This document shows, piece by piece, positions 10,864 through 21,593 of a stretch of DNA of 64,000 nucleotides. The notes below the pieces were generated by a model that was given only the letters and a program-made list of their open reading frames with translations, ran no database searches and had not been told where the DNA came from. The position numbers and the translations under genes are program-made. Origin of the DNA: Mycoplasma phocoeninasale (GTDB lineage: Bacteria > Bacillota_I > Bacilli_A > Mycoplasmatales > Metamycoplasmataceae); assembly GCF_012934885.1 (NCBI RefSeq), contig NZ_CP051480.1:712010-776009 (forward strand), read 5' to 3'. Position 1 is the first letter of the stretch; the number at the start of each line of letters is the position of its first letter.

Positions 10864-10869
10864 TATAAT
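10864..10869 (+). promoter_or_regulatory. -10 box of the ecfA1 operon
   Basis: TATAAT lies 9 nt upstream of the ecfA1 ATG, implying a leader of only a few bases. No ribosome-binding site is visible between them. Confidence 0.5.
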
Positions 10870-10878
10870 TATAACGTT

Positions 10879-11676
10879 ATGATAGAAGTAAAAAAATTAT
10901 GCTATAAATATCCGGGTTCGCCACGGTTTGCTTTGAATGAAGTTAATCTGAAAATTGAAGATGGACAATACGTGGCAATTTTAGGACATAATGGTTCAGG
11001 TAAGAGTACATTTTCAAAAATTTTATCGGCAATTTATAAATCAACATCCGGAAAAGTTCTAATTGATGGACTAGAAATTAATTCTGAAAATCTTAAGGAA
11101 ATTCGAAAAAAAATTGGGATAGTTTTTCAAAACCCAGATAATCAATTTATCGGTTCTACCGTTGAGGATGATATTGCATTTGGGCTTGAGAATAAACAAA
11201 TGACATATGAAGAAATGCATGAGATTGTTTTAAAATATGCAGATGAAGTAGGTATGTTAGATCAATTAGAACGTGAACCTCAAAATTTATCAGGTGGTCA
11301 GAAGCAAAGAGTTGCTATTGCTTCTACCTTGGCACTAAATCCAGATATTATTATCTTTGATGAAATTACTTCTATGCTTGATCCCAAAGGTCGAAATGAT
11401 ATTTACAAAATAATTCACAATTTACATAAAACAACAAACAAAACTTTGATTTCAATAACACATGACATGGACGAAGCCTTATTGGCTGATAAATTAATAG
11501 TTTTTTCAGGAGGAGAGGTTATTGCTCAAGGAAAACCAATTGAGATATTAAACAATAAAGAGATTATTAAAATTGCTAAAATCGACTCACCATTTATTTA
11601 TAAATTGAGTGAAATGATTGAAGGAATTAATCCAACATATGATCCGGAGGAGCTTATTAAACAATTATGCAAATAA
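10879..11676 (+). CDS. ecfA1: ECF transporter ATPase EcfA1
   Basis: This 265-residue ABC ATPase powers the energy-coupling-factor transporter that imports vitamins and cofactors through interchangeable S components. It has Walker [11 protein letters not shown]-loop [20 protein letters not shown] (the ECF-type DNQ), signature LSGGQKQRV, Walker [14 protein letters not shown] and a switch His in SITHDMDEA. The ATG has a TATAAT box 9 nt upstream and no ribosome-binding site, so it may be leaderless. Its end overlaps ecfA2 by 10 nt. No S component gene is adjacent, as in group II ECF systems. Confidence 0.95.
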   Translation: MIEVKKLCYKYPGSPRFALNEVNLKIEDGQYVAILGHNGSGKSTFSKILSAIYKSTSGKVLIDGLEINSENLKEIRKKIGIVFQNPDNQFIGSTVEDDIAFGLENKQMTYEEMHEIVLKYADEVGMLDQLEREPQNLSGGQKQRVAIASTLALNPDIIIFDEITSMLDPKGRNDIYKIIHNLHKTTNKTLISITHDMDEALLADKLIVFSGGEVIAQGKPIEILNNKEIIKIAKIDSPFIYKLSEMIEGINPTYDPEELIKQLCK

Positions 11677-12707
11677 AAGTTGAAAATATATCAAAAGAAT
11701 ATAATAAAGGCCTCCCTACATACATAAAGGTTTTAAATGATGTCTCTGTTGAAATCAATGAAAATGAGGCAATTTCAATTATTGGTCCAACCGGTTCTGG
11801 GAAAACCACTCTAATTGAACATTTTAATGCTCTTTTAACCCCCGAATCAGGAAAGATTGTTTTTAAAGAGGTTCCCTTTATTCAAAAACTAAAAAAACCA
11901 CTTAGACCAAAAAAATCAAATTTCTCTTCAAATGAAGAATATTTTCAAAGCTTAGATAGATATAAAATTGAATTAAAGAAATTTTTAGAAGTTCCGAAAT
12001 ATGAGAGAGTGGAAATTATCAAAACTGACATAGAAATTTCTAAAACAATTAAGAGAATTAAAAAGGTTAAATCTCTTCGAAAACAAGTTGGAGTTGTCTT
12101 CCAATTTGCTGAATATCAACTCTTTGAATCAACAATTGAAAAAGACATTATTTTTGGCCCTATTTCAATGGGTGTAAAAAAAGATAAAGCAAAAGAGTTG
12201 GCCAGCAAATATTTAGAAATGGTTGGATTACCACTTGATTATTTGCAACGAAGTCCTTTTAATTTATCAGGAGGGCAGAAAAGGAGAGTTGCTCTTGCCG
12301 GTATCTTGGCAATGGAGCCACGTTTTCTTGTTTTAGATGAACCAACAGCTGGTTTAGACCCTCAAGGTGTTGAGGAGATGTTGCAGTTGTTTTATAATTT
12401 GTATAAAGAGGGTAAAACAATTGTAATTGTTACCCACGACTTAGATAATGCCTTGAAGTGAACAAATCGGACACTATTTGTAAAAGATGGACAAATCATT
12501 AGAGATGGCGATACTTATGAAATCTTGAATGACCAGGAAATGTTGATAAAGAACAATTTAATTCCAACTAAGTTATTGTCATTTGTTGCTAAATTGAAGG
12601 AAAATAACATTGATGTCGGGAAAGTTACTAGCATTGATGAATTAGGTAATAAATTAAATGAATATGCAAAGAATAGAAAACTAAAAAGGAGGGATAAACA
12701 TGAATAA
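11667..12707 (+). CDS. ecfA2: ECF transporter ATPase EcfA2
   Basis: This second ECF ATPase of 346 residues pairs with EcfA1. It has Walker [23 protein letters not shown], Walker [13 protein letters not shown] and [12 protein letters not shown] 12459 is Trp, so the C-terminal extension to TAA 12705 belongs to it. A charged insertion of about 75 residues between Walker A and the Q-loop (around [14 protein letters not shown]) makes it longer than most EcfA2 proteins, a feature shared by mycoplasma versions. Overlaps on both sides (10 nt with ecfA1, 8 nt with ecfT) show tight coupling. Confidence 0.94.
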
Positions 12708-13644
12708 GGCTATTATTGGTAAATATCTAAATCTTGAAACTCCTATTCACAAATTAGATCCTCGACTTAAGTTTTTATCAAATATTCTATTTATTGTATT
12801 ATTTTTTATTGCCGACCACTTCATAACACTAATTATCTTGACGGTTTTTATGATGGTTGTGTACATCATCGCAACTAAGTCAATTAAATCATGTTTTTCT
12901 AAGCTAAAATTACCACTGTATATTGCCATATTTTTGCTTATTGTCAACATGCTTACAGTTAAAGGTGCTGCGACATCTTCTAATGGCGAATTTATTCCAT
13001 TGGGATCAGAAGCGAACGTCGATTCCTATGTTTACTATCGCGGTAAAACAATTATTAATACAATCTATTGAGCACCATTTGGACAAGATAAAATTTTTCA
13101 ATTATCAAAATTCACAATCTTTAGAACTATTTCAATTTTTATAAGAATCTATGGCGTTATCTTAACAACCACGATTCTAACTGTATCAACAAAACCAGTG
13201 CTATTAACAAGAGCAATTAACGATTTACTTTATCCACTAAAATTAATTAAAATCCCAACCGAAATTATTACCATGATAATTTCAATTGCATTAAGATTTA
13301 TTCCCACACTTTTAGAAGAATCTGGAAGAATTATGAAAGCACAATCAAGCCGGGGAATTGACTTTAAAAATGGTAACATTAAAGATAAAATGAAATCATT
13401 TATTGTTTTAATAGTTCCAATCTTTGTTTCATCATTTACGAAAGCTAATGACTTAGCTGACGCAATGACATCTCGTGGTTATGAACCATATTCAAAAAGA
13501 AGCTACTACCGTCAACTTCTACCCGGTTGAAGAAATATGGTTGCAATTCTATTTATCATGCTTCTAACTGCTTTTGTTATAACATGTCAATTAGATGTTG
13601 TCAATCTGCCATCTTGATGATTAGCAACATTTCAAAGGGTTTAA
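12700..13644 (+). CDS. ecfT: ECF transporter transmembrane subunit EcfT
   Basis: This 314-residue integral membrane protein scaffolds the EcfA dimer and S components. Multiple hydrophobic helices surround two cytoplasmic coupling motifs of the Ala-Arg-Gly type, here AQSSRGIDF and AMTSRGYEP. Several TGA codons (13069, 13528, 13615-13618) are Trp. It overlaps ecfA2 by 8 nt, with AAAGGAGG as ribosome-binding site. A polar segment around VKGAATSSNGEFIP is an extracytoplasmic loop. ligA starts 3 nt after the stop. Confidence 0.92.
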
Positions 13645-13647
13645 AAA

Positions 13648-15657
13648 ATGGAAGACAAACAAAAAAACGAAATTCGTAAACAAGTTTTTGAACTAAGAGA
13701 AAAAATTGATAAATGAGATAAAGAATATTACGACTTAGATAATCCTGAAGTTCCCGATTCAGTTTATGATCTTGAATTTAACAAACTTAAGAAAATGGAA
13801 GAGCAATATGCTCACTATTTTTCTTATGAGGAGATAAAATCTTCTCCAACACAAAAAATTAACTCAACACCATTAAGTATTTTTCAAAAAGTTTACCATG
13901 AAAGTGCTATGCTTTCATTAAATAAAGCTTACTCGATTGATGAAATCAAAAAATTCATTGATAATATCGCAAAGATAACTAATGAATTTAGTTTTTTCAT
14001 AGAACCAAAAATAGATGGTATTTCTATTTCAATTAAATATAAAGATGGTAAACTATTTCAAGCTTTGACACGAGGGGATGGTAAAGTTGGCGAAGACGTA
14101 ACGGAAAATGTTTTGCAGATAAAAGATATTCCAAAAACTATTAACTATTTTAACGATTTAGAAGTTAGGGGAGAAATTTATCTATCAATTGAAGAATTTA
14201 ACAATTTAAATAAAGATTTAGAATCAAAAGGAAAAACAAAACTGGCGAATCCAAGAAACGCAGCTGCTGGAACATTGAGGCAGCTCAATTCTGAAATTGT
14301 TAAAGAAAGAAAATTATCGGCATTTTTATACTATATAGTTAATCCGCTTGATCACAACATTGAGACAATGAAACAATCATTTGAATTTTTAAATTCACTA
14401 GGTTTCAAAATTTCAAAAGAAGCAAAACATGTAAATAGTGTTGAAGAAATTGAAGAGTATATAAAAGAATTTAAAAATATTAAACAATTATTAAATTATG
14501 AAACTGACGGAATAGTCATAAAACTAAATGAAATAAAATATTACAATAAGCTTGGATCCACTTCGAAATTTCCGCATTCAGCTATTGCTTTCAAATATGA
14601 ACCGGATACAGCGATAACGGTTCTAAAAAAGATTTTTATTACCACAGGTAGAACAGGATTAATAACTTATAATGCCTTACTTGAACCAGTTGAATTATCT
14701 GGTAGCTTAGTTAGTTATGCCACACTAAATAATTTTCAATATATTGAAGATTTGAATCTCAATGAAAACGATTTAGTATATGTTAAAAAAGCAGGGGAAA
14801 TTATTCCGTGTGTTATTGGCCTTGCGTCAAAAAAGGATAAGGACAATAGTACTCGATTTAAGAAATTTTTATTTTGTCCTTATTGTAATTTCCCGCTAGA
14901 GGATTCTAGTTCACAACTTGAACAATTTTGTACTAATGCTAACTGTCCAGAAATTAATCGTCGAAAATTAATTCATTTTTGTTCAAAAGATGCAATGGAT
15001 ATCACCATGCTTGGAGAGAAAAATATTGAGCTTTTGCTAGAAAATCATTTGCTTTCTACTCCCGCCGATATATATGAGCTTAAAAGTCATAAAGATGAAC
15101 TTGTCAATTTAGCAAGACTTGGTAACAAATCAGTTTTAAAAATTTTAGATGCTATTGAAGAAACAAAGACTAAATCACTTGAAAGATTAATTTTTGGTTT
15201 ATCAATCAAATTGATTGGCGCTAAAGTAGCCAAATTAATTGCCTCAGAAGTTAAAGAGTTTAGTAACTTTCTTTCCTTCGATTTTTTGAGTTTGCTGAAA
15301 TACAATGAAATTGGTGATAAAGTAACAAACTCAATTATTGAATGAATTAAAATTGAAGATAATGCAAAACTAGTAAATAGTTTATTAGCTAAAGGTCTCA
15401 ATTTAAAATATATCAATAATGCTAAAAATACCAAATTTCAAAATTTTTCTTTTGTAATTACTGGCGTTCTTTCGAAGCCGAGAAGTTACTTTGAAGAATT
15501 AATTATTGTTAATGGTGGATTGGTTAAAAATTCAATTTCCTCTAAAACAACTTATTTACTAGCAGGTGATGATGCTGGATCGAAACTTGCTAAAGCAAAC
15601 AATCTTGGAATAAAAATAATTAATGAAGAAGAATTTAATGAATTAATGCAGGATTAA
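13648..15657 (+). CDS. ligA: NAD-dependent DNA ligase
   Basis: This 669-residue ligase seals nicks in replication and repair using NAD+. The adenylation motif EPKIDGISI places the AMP-accepting Lys at about residue 121, followed by TRGDGKVGEDVTENV and LEVRGEIY. The C-terminal part has a four-Cys zinc finger (CPYC ... CTNANC), helix-hairpin-helix repeats and a BRCT domain (FVITGVLSKPR). TGA codons near 13711 and 15343 are Trp. It begins 3 nt after ecfT. Its last bases form part of a terminator hairpin and overlap the end of comEC on the other strand. Confidence 0.96.
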
Positions 15658-16984
15658 AAATCCGCATTTTTTTTATTAGCAATTTGACTTCATATAATTC
15701 ATATCAACAAAAACTAAAAATTACTGCTAAAAAAGGAATTTTAATCCCATTAATAAAGTAAACGCCTTTGTGAATTAAGTTGATAAAAGCTTCTAGGAAA
15801 ACAAAGTAGTAGTAATTTAAATAAATCGTTCACCATAGTAGCAATGAAAAAGCATATGAAAACACTGCAACTGGTAAAAATAGAAATTGATATATAAACC
15901 CCAAAACATTAATTTTATCATTGATTGAAAGTGTGATTAGCATTGAAAAAACATAAGCAGTAAGCAAGATTAATAAGTTTTTAATTCAACTTTGCTTTAT
16001 AAAGCTAAAAACTTCGATTGCTATAAAGATTATCATTGTTATTCCATATGATAGAATGAATGCCAAGCTGAAGATGCTTGTTATATCAAACAGCACAGTA
16101 ATTAGTGCTGTTATTGAGAGTATCGATAGGTTTGGCATTTTATTTTTTAAATAAAGTTTATTTATTGAAAAGATAAAAATAAAAATAAAAGCCCTTGTTG
16201 CACTAATTGGAAAATTCAGAACAATTAAGTAAATTAATAGTAAAATAATCGCAACAAAATAAGAAATTTTATGTTTCTTGAACAAGTAGTGTATAGTTAA
16301 GAAAATAATTCCAAAATGAAAGCCACTAACAGTAAAATAATGAAAAATATTCAATTCTTTTAATTTGATGATTGTTGGATCTTTATTGTCGTATATATTT
16401 AACAAAATTAAAAATAGATATTTTTTCACAATAGGCTGATGATATTCCAAATTCATGATTGGTATTTTTTCAATATTGATGTTGCCAGGCTCGAATTTAA
16501 GTTGCAAAAAAGTTCCTTGGCTAAGATTAAATGAATTTAAATTTTTAATAATATTTAATTTTCCACTTGCTGTGATTTTATAATGCGAGTATACATTATT
16601 TTCTATTTGAATGTTATTGATTAAAATTTTTAAATTTTTAAATTTTGTAATAATTGAATTATCATATATTCTAATAACATTCATTTGTCCATTGAATTCG
16701 AAACTATCATAACTACTTATAGTACTTTTAAAGATCAAAAAAGCCATTAAGAAAAATAAGGCAAATCAAAGTGTTAAAACTCAATATTTTCAATTTAAGA
16801 AATTAATTATTGATATTAAAAAAAATAGGGTGATAAAAATTGGCAATTGAATTTCTCACAGAAGTAGTAAGAATATTATTGCAGCAATTGTTGATGAGAC
16901 AAAAGAATTTATAAAAGTATATTGTTTTGTAAAAGTTTTAATGTTTTCTCTCCTATTCCATCAATTTTTTCAATATTTTCTCAT
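15635..16984 (-). CDS. comEC: ComEC/Rec2-like DNA-uptake membrane channel
   Basis: This is a 449-residue polytopic membrane protein with many TGA-encoded Trp residues. The competence-domain signature is visible in IIKLKELNIFHYFTVSGFHF and in ISATRAFIFIFIF. The family member is short: it has the N-terminal and competence membrane domains but no metallo-beta-lactamase domain. The start at 16984 gives MRKYWKNWWNR and overlaps comEA by 76 nt; a later ATG at 16747 would delete the first membrane helices. The stop (TAA, 15635-15637) is inside the ligA 3' end. It presumably passes single-stranded DNA into the cytoplasm, with ComEA as receptor. Confidence 0.8.
15644..15672 (+). terminator. Terminator after ligA
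   Basis: The stem AATGC-A-GGAT / ATCC-GCATT (one bulged A) is followed by a run of Ts. It includes the last ligA codons and lies in the convergent ligA/comEC overlap. Confidence 0.7.
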
Positions 16985-17427
16985 GTTGTGTTGTAGTTAT
17001 TATCCACCAAATGGGCAATAATTAACCCGGCTATTTTTTTTCTTACTCCAATGCTAATTAAATCATTGACATTTTTAAATTCCTTGACACTTTTTTTAAT
17101 ATTTTTAACTAGACGAATGTAAATCTTTTGATTATCCTTTAATATTTCTGTTCGGTTAATATTGCTTAGATTAGCACCATATTTTGGTTTGCTCTTAATT
17201 AAGAGATCATTTAATGTTGATCCTAGCTTTAGTGTGTAATCACCTGGATAGAAAACGGCACCATCAATTCTAACGGTAATATACATTGTTTCGTTGCTCC
17301 TATCGTCTTTTGAATTCACTTTGTTAAGTGAAAAGAAATTGCCATTAATTGCAATCGATGATAATATAATCATTGAAGAAACAACGAAGCCAACAGCTAT
17401 AAAAATAATTTTTTTGTTCTTTCCCAT
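16909..17427 (-). CDS. comEA: ComEA-like DNA-binding receptor
   Basis: This 172-residue membrane-anchored protein has one N-terminal helix (residues 6-28), a SLBB-like domain (VRIDGAVFYPGDYTLKLGST) and a C-terminal helix-hairpin-helix region (VNDLISIGVRKKIAGLI ... WENIEKIDGIGEKTLKLL) that would bind DNA without sequence specificity. Reading TGA 16981 as Trp is needed to reach the second hairpin. The gene overlaps comEC by 76 nt, so the two are translationally linked. Both are the only competence genes visible here. Confidence 0.85.
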
Positions 17428-17561
17428 AATCTTCCTTTTTATATTATTAATTTTTGTGATGCCAAAAGATTCTTTTTGTGAAAAAAATAATAAAAAAATA
17501 AGATTTCTAGAATTTAAATTGATTCACTATATTGCTAATTTAATTTTATAAAAAAATAAAA

Positions 17562-17583
17562 AATCACAGAACCTACTGTGATT
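17562..17583 (-). terminator. Terminator of the yebC gene
   Basis: The perfect 8-bp inverted repeat AATCACAG / CTGTGATT is followed on the minus strand by a T-rich run (complement of the A-run at 17549-17561). Confidence 0.7.
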
Positions 17584-17603
17584 AGCTTTTATTTTAGTCG
17601 AAT

Positions 17604-18341
17604 TTATTCACTAATGGGATTAGCATTATGTCATACTTCTTGTATATCTTCGTCATCTTCTAAATCATCGACAAAATTTTCGATTTGATTAAATTTTTCT
17701 TCGTTTACATCCATTTTTGAATTAGGAATGTATGTTACTTCGGCCGTTAAATAGTTTTCAATTTTGAAATTTTCATCAAGTGCTTGCTTAAGTTTTTGAA
17801 AATTAGAAGGTTCAGTTATGATAGTATAAACATCATCTTCATTAATAAAATCTGAAGCCCCCAATTCTAGGGAAGCCATCATTACCTCTTCTTCATCTGC
17901 TAGATTATTAGAAAACTCAATTAATCCCTTTTGATCAAAAACATAAGGGATTGTTCCTTGTTTTCCTAGTTGACCATTGTGCTTATTAAAATAATGCTTA
18001 ATATTCGATGCTAAACGGTTGAAATTATCAGTTAAACAACTAACTAGAAAATTAACTCCACCGAATGCTGTTCCTGAATATAGATAACCTTGAAAATTAG
18101 CACCTTCTTTTGATCCACCAGCAACCTTTGAAATTGCCTTTTCAATATTTGATTTAGGCATGCTCTTAGCTTTAGCCTTTGCAATTGCTAATTTTAGACT
18201 TGGATTAGAATCGGGATCTGGGCCTCCTAGTGTTGCTGCCACAATAATTTCTTTTGAAAACTTTTGAAAAAGTTTGCTTCGTTTAGCATCCATTGCTGCC
18301 TTATGATTTTTGGTTGTCGCTCATTTTGAATGTCCTGACAT
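17604..18341 (-). CDS. YebC/TACO1 family translation regulator
   Basis: This 245-residue protein begins MSGHSKWATTKNHKAAMDA and continues with AATLGGPDPDSNPSLKLAI and NIEKAISKVAGG, the signature blocks of the YebC/PmpR/TACO1 family. Family members have been linked to transcription control and, more recently, to translation of polyproline stretches. TGA codons encode Trp at the N-terminal WATT and near the C-terminus. GGAGAATAAT is the ribosome-binding site. The acidic tail (FVDDLEDDEDIQEV) is longer than usual. It is a single-gene unit between two terminator/promoter regions. Confidence 0.93.
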
Positions 18342-18424
18342 ATTATTCTCCTAATAAATTTGCTGTTGTAAATAATTAATGGTTATTATATCAAAAAAAT
18401 AGTCGAGTATATTTAAGAATTGAT

Positions 18425-18430
18425 TATAAT
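18425..18430 (+). promoter_or_regulatory. -10 box of holA (leaderless-type)
   Basis: TATAAT is placed 7 nt upstream of the holA ATG at 18438, with no ribosome-binding site between. Confidence 0.55.
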
Positions 18431-18437
18431 AAGGTAT

Positions 18438-19397
18438 ATGTATTTGATTAAAGGAAATGAAAATTATTTTATTAAACTTGAAATTAAGAAAATAATTGAT
18501 AAATTAAAAAAAGAGCACAATAACTTAGAGATTCACACATTTTTTCAATCGATTAATCTACAAGAATTGTCTGATGTACTTTTCAATTCAGATATTTTTA
18601 GTACACCGAAAGTAATTATTGTTGAAAATCCTGATTTTTTTAATAGCAAAATTAAAATTAATCATGATAAAGTTAGTGATTTTTTATTTTTTTTAAAAAA
18701 TGAAATTGATACTAACACAATTATTTTTACTCAAGATATTCAAAAATATGATAGGAATTTTAGCCCATCTTCGGTTTTTAAAGAAATTGAAAAGCAAGCT
18801 AAAATAGTTGAAGTTAATAAAATTGCCGATAGAGATTTGGCCAAATATATTAAGAAGTTAGTTAAAGAAAAGGGTGGTGAAATTGATGAATATGCTCTAT
18901 CACAATTTTTAACTGCTGTTCCTAATGATCTAACTTTAATTGAAAGTGAGATTGATAAACTTTTGTTACAAGATAGTCATATCACTGAGGCCATGATAAT
19001 TAACGGTAATGTTGTTTCATCATCGAATACTGATTTTGCTTTTAGCGATGCGATTTTGAAGCAACTTTCAGCACAGATTATTCTTTTTCACTATAACGAA
19101 CAATTAAATTACGGTGTTTCAGCCGCACAGATCATTTCACAAATTGCCAACATTTTTGTCACTGCTAAAAATATTGCTATTCTTAAATCTAACCGCTTTA
19201 GTCAAGAAGAAATTTCAAATGAGTTAAATATTCATATATACAGAGTAAAATTATTTCAAGAATTTCTTAATAAAATTACTACTGGCAAACTAAATTTCTT
19301 AATTCAGGAGTTAGCCAAACTTGAATTAGAAATCAAAAAGGGCAACATTGAAGAAGAGTTGGGATTGAAATGGTTTATGTTGAACCTAATTAGATAA
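18438..19397 (+). CDS. holA: DNA polymerase III delta subunit
   Basis: This 319-residue clamp-loader subunit starts MYLIKGNENYFIKLEIKKI. The N-terminal YLIxGxExxxI pattern, the central block TVPNDLTLIESEIDKLLL-like (here AVPNDLTLIESEIDKLLL) and the C-terminal ELAKLELEIKKGNIEEELGL fit HolA. It opens the sliding clamp together with tau and delta-prime. The ATG at 18438 was chosen because it follows a TATAAT box by 7 nt; an upstream in-frame ATG at 18420 precedes that box. The next gene begins 9 nt later. Confidence 0.9.
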   Translation: MYLIKGNENYFIKLEIKKIIDKLKKEHNNLEIHTFFQSINLQELSDVLFNSDIFSTPKVIIVENPDFFNSKIKINHDKVSDFLFFLKNEIDTNTIIFTQDIQKYDRNFSPSSVFKEIEKQAKIVEVNKIADRDLAKYIKKLVKEKGGEIDEYALSQFLTAVPNDLTLIESEIDKLLLQDSHITEAMIINGNVVSSSNTDFAFSDAILKQLSAQIILFHYNEQLNYGVSAAQIISQIANIFVTAKNIAILKSNRFSQEEISNELNIHIYRVKLFQEFLNKITTGKLNFLIQELAKLELEIKKGNIEEELGLKWFMLNLIR

Positions 19398-19406
19398 GGA
19401 GATATT

Positions 19407-20948
19407 ATGATACAAAATGCCACACCTCGAATTTTTCTATACGAAATTAAATTAGAAACCTTCTGCGATAGCAATGGTAGCAATTTTGGTGATTTTAATG
19501 GGCTTTTATCTAAACGAGATTATTTAAAAGATCTTAATATTAATGTTTTGGCAATTAATGACATTTTAAACCATTATCAAAATAAATTTGAATTGCAAGA
19601 AATTAAAAAGCGATATGGTTCGGTTTCCAATTTTGTATCATGTGTGCAAAAATTTCGTGAAAGCAATATTGAAATTGCGCCAATAATTGACATTAGCAAA
19701 ATAAAGCAATCATATATCAACTTGAATAATATGCTTGACTTGTATGAGTTAAGTAACGATAATAAAAATGCCAAGAAATTAACAGCGCTAGACACTTATA
19801 TTGTCAACGATAATGATAAAAACACAAGTCTTGATGTACTTTCAAATTTGATTAAATATCTTTCGAAAGTAGTTAGTTTTTATGCTCAATGCAAAATTAA
19901 AACCATTGTGATCTCAAATTTTGATTTTTTAATCGATAGAAACAACTTAGATGAGGCAAATAAATTTCAATTTTTACAAGACGTTTACCGAATCATCAAA
20001 AGAATTAACGTTGATATAACAATTATTTTAAAAAATTCTCATTTTAAAAAAACAATTTTCAATAAAATGCTTAAATTAGAACAGACATGTTTTGATTATC
20101 TTTATTTAAATTTCTTATCAAACAACCAATTGACTAATAACTTTAGAAAAGCTAAATTGCAAAAATTTAACTTTAATATCTTCATAAAGGAATACAAGCC
20201 ATTTATTAACGATAAGCGAATCATTTTGGCTGTGGGAGCAGATCACCTTGGTAGAATAAATTCACGTTGGGGCAATGAACTTGGTTATATTTATGAATCG
20301 GCCAAAACTTTTTTAATGATATTGTTTGTCGCTCATAATTCAGTTGGAATCTATTACGGTGATGAATTAGGAATTCTCCGTGCTAAGGTTAGAAAAACTT
20401 ATGATTTCAATAACGAAAATTACAATGAAGAGAAACGTTTTTATCAAGCTAATAATATTTCTAATGAAGAGTATTTTAGAGCACAATCATTTCAAAATAA
20501 ATGAAGTTCATACACATGAATGCCATGAGATGAAATGAGTGGAATTAGTCGTAGCAATGAAAATCGAAATAGTTTAATTCTTAATCCAATAAAACTCAAC
20601 ATCACAAATGTTGACTATCAGCTTAAAACCCAAAGCAGTCCACTATTTTTCTTAAAGCAGTTATATGAATTTGTTTTTAATTCAAATTACGCGAAATTAT
20701 TAGATGATTCAAGACTTAAAGTCAGTTCATGTAAAGACGGTATTGTCAAAGTTCAACATAAAATTTCTGATAATGTGACAATTCTTTTTGTTGTTAATTT
20801 AACATCAAAGCATTTAGCTTTTAAAAGAGATGATGAATATAAAATTATCTTGAGCACATATCACAATAAATTTTATTCTTCGGTTCCAAACAATTTATGT
20901 CCTTATGAAAGTTTAATTTTGATTAAAGAAAACGAAAATAATGCCTAA
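19407..20948 (+). CDS. GH13 alpha-amylase-like protein lacking catalytic residues
   Basis: This intact 513-residue protein has the GH13 (oligo-1,6-glucosidase / trehalose-6-phosphate hydrolase type) framework. LYEIKLETFCDSNGSNFGDF (residues 11-30) aligns with the family N-terminus, VGADHLGRINSRWGNE (276-291) with region IV, and IYYGDELGI (315-323) with the region after it. Region II, normally G-F-R-x-D, reads IKTIVISNF (164-172), and region III has no Glu (ITIILKNSH, 204-212), so nucleophile and acid/base appear lost; only the region IV Asp remains. Four TGA codons are Trp. It follows holA by 9 nt. It is likely a non-hydrolytic descendant with unknown role. Confidence 0.7.
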
Positions 20949-20980
20949 AGCAAAATTGCTTTAACGATAATTCGACTTTT

Positions 20981-21009
20981 CGAAATTATTAATATATAAT
21001 TTAATTTCG
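20981..21009. promoter_or_regulatory. Inverted repeat around the promoter of the 21027 gene
   Basis: CGAAATTA (20981-20988) and TAATTTCG (21002-21009) are perfect arms flanking a TATAAT box at 20995-21000. The position suggests an operator for the membrane protein-pgsA unit; the regulator is unknown. A separate perfect repeat, TAAAGCAA-AA-TTGCTTTA at 20946-20963, has no T-run after it. Confidence 0.35.
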
Positions 21010-21026
21010 ATATATTAAGGAGTAAC

Positions 21027-21593
21027 ATGAATAATTCTTTAGCAAATTTTGCTGAAACAACTGAAGCTAAACCTTCTGGGGGAATTGGTAATTCAATTCT
21101 ATATAGCTTGCTTGCAATTCTTCTTTTGGCATTGGTTGCTTACATTATCTGAAAGATTGTAAAGGGAAAAATATACAAAAAGCGCGCGGAAAAGGCCGAG
21201 AAGATTAAGGCCAAAAAAACTTTATCTTTATACTATGAATATATCTTAAGTTTTCAAGAAATTATCGAATTTACTCAAAAGGAATTAGAAAGTTTTATGA
21301 ATGGTAGCTCAAAAAGAAAAATGGGCGAAATTAAGGAAGGCTCTAAAAAATTACTAGTGAAACTTGCTAATCGTAATGATTTTTCTAGTTCATTTTTAGA
21401 AAAAGATGAATATAAAACTTTTATTAAAAATGTTGAAAATATCAATTTAGTGCAATGTAATTTATGGGATAAAAAAATTCCTGAAACTTTGGAATTTTTC
21501 AAACAACAGTATGATGCTGTTCCTGAAGGAAATAAGAAATCAGAGTATTTAGAACTAGTTAGAAAGTCAATCGTGGAGAAATATTATGAATAA
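21027..21593 (+). CDS. Conserved single-pass membrane protein, function unknown
   Basis: This protein has 188 residues. One hydrophobic segment (about residues 23-45, ILYSLLAILLLALVAYII) is followed by a very basic stretch (KKRAEKAEKIKAKK) and a soluble, mainly helical C-terminal domain. The Lys/Arg-rich side suggests an N-out, C-in topology. TGA 21150 is Trp. The ribosome-binding site is AAGGAGTAAC. The gene overlaps pgsA by 8 nt, so it may serve in the same membrane-lipid unit, but no family is recognised. Confidence 0.75.
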
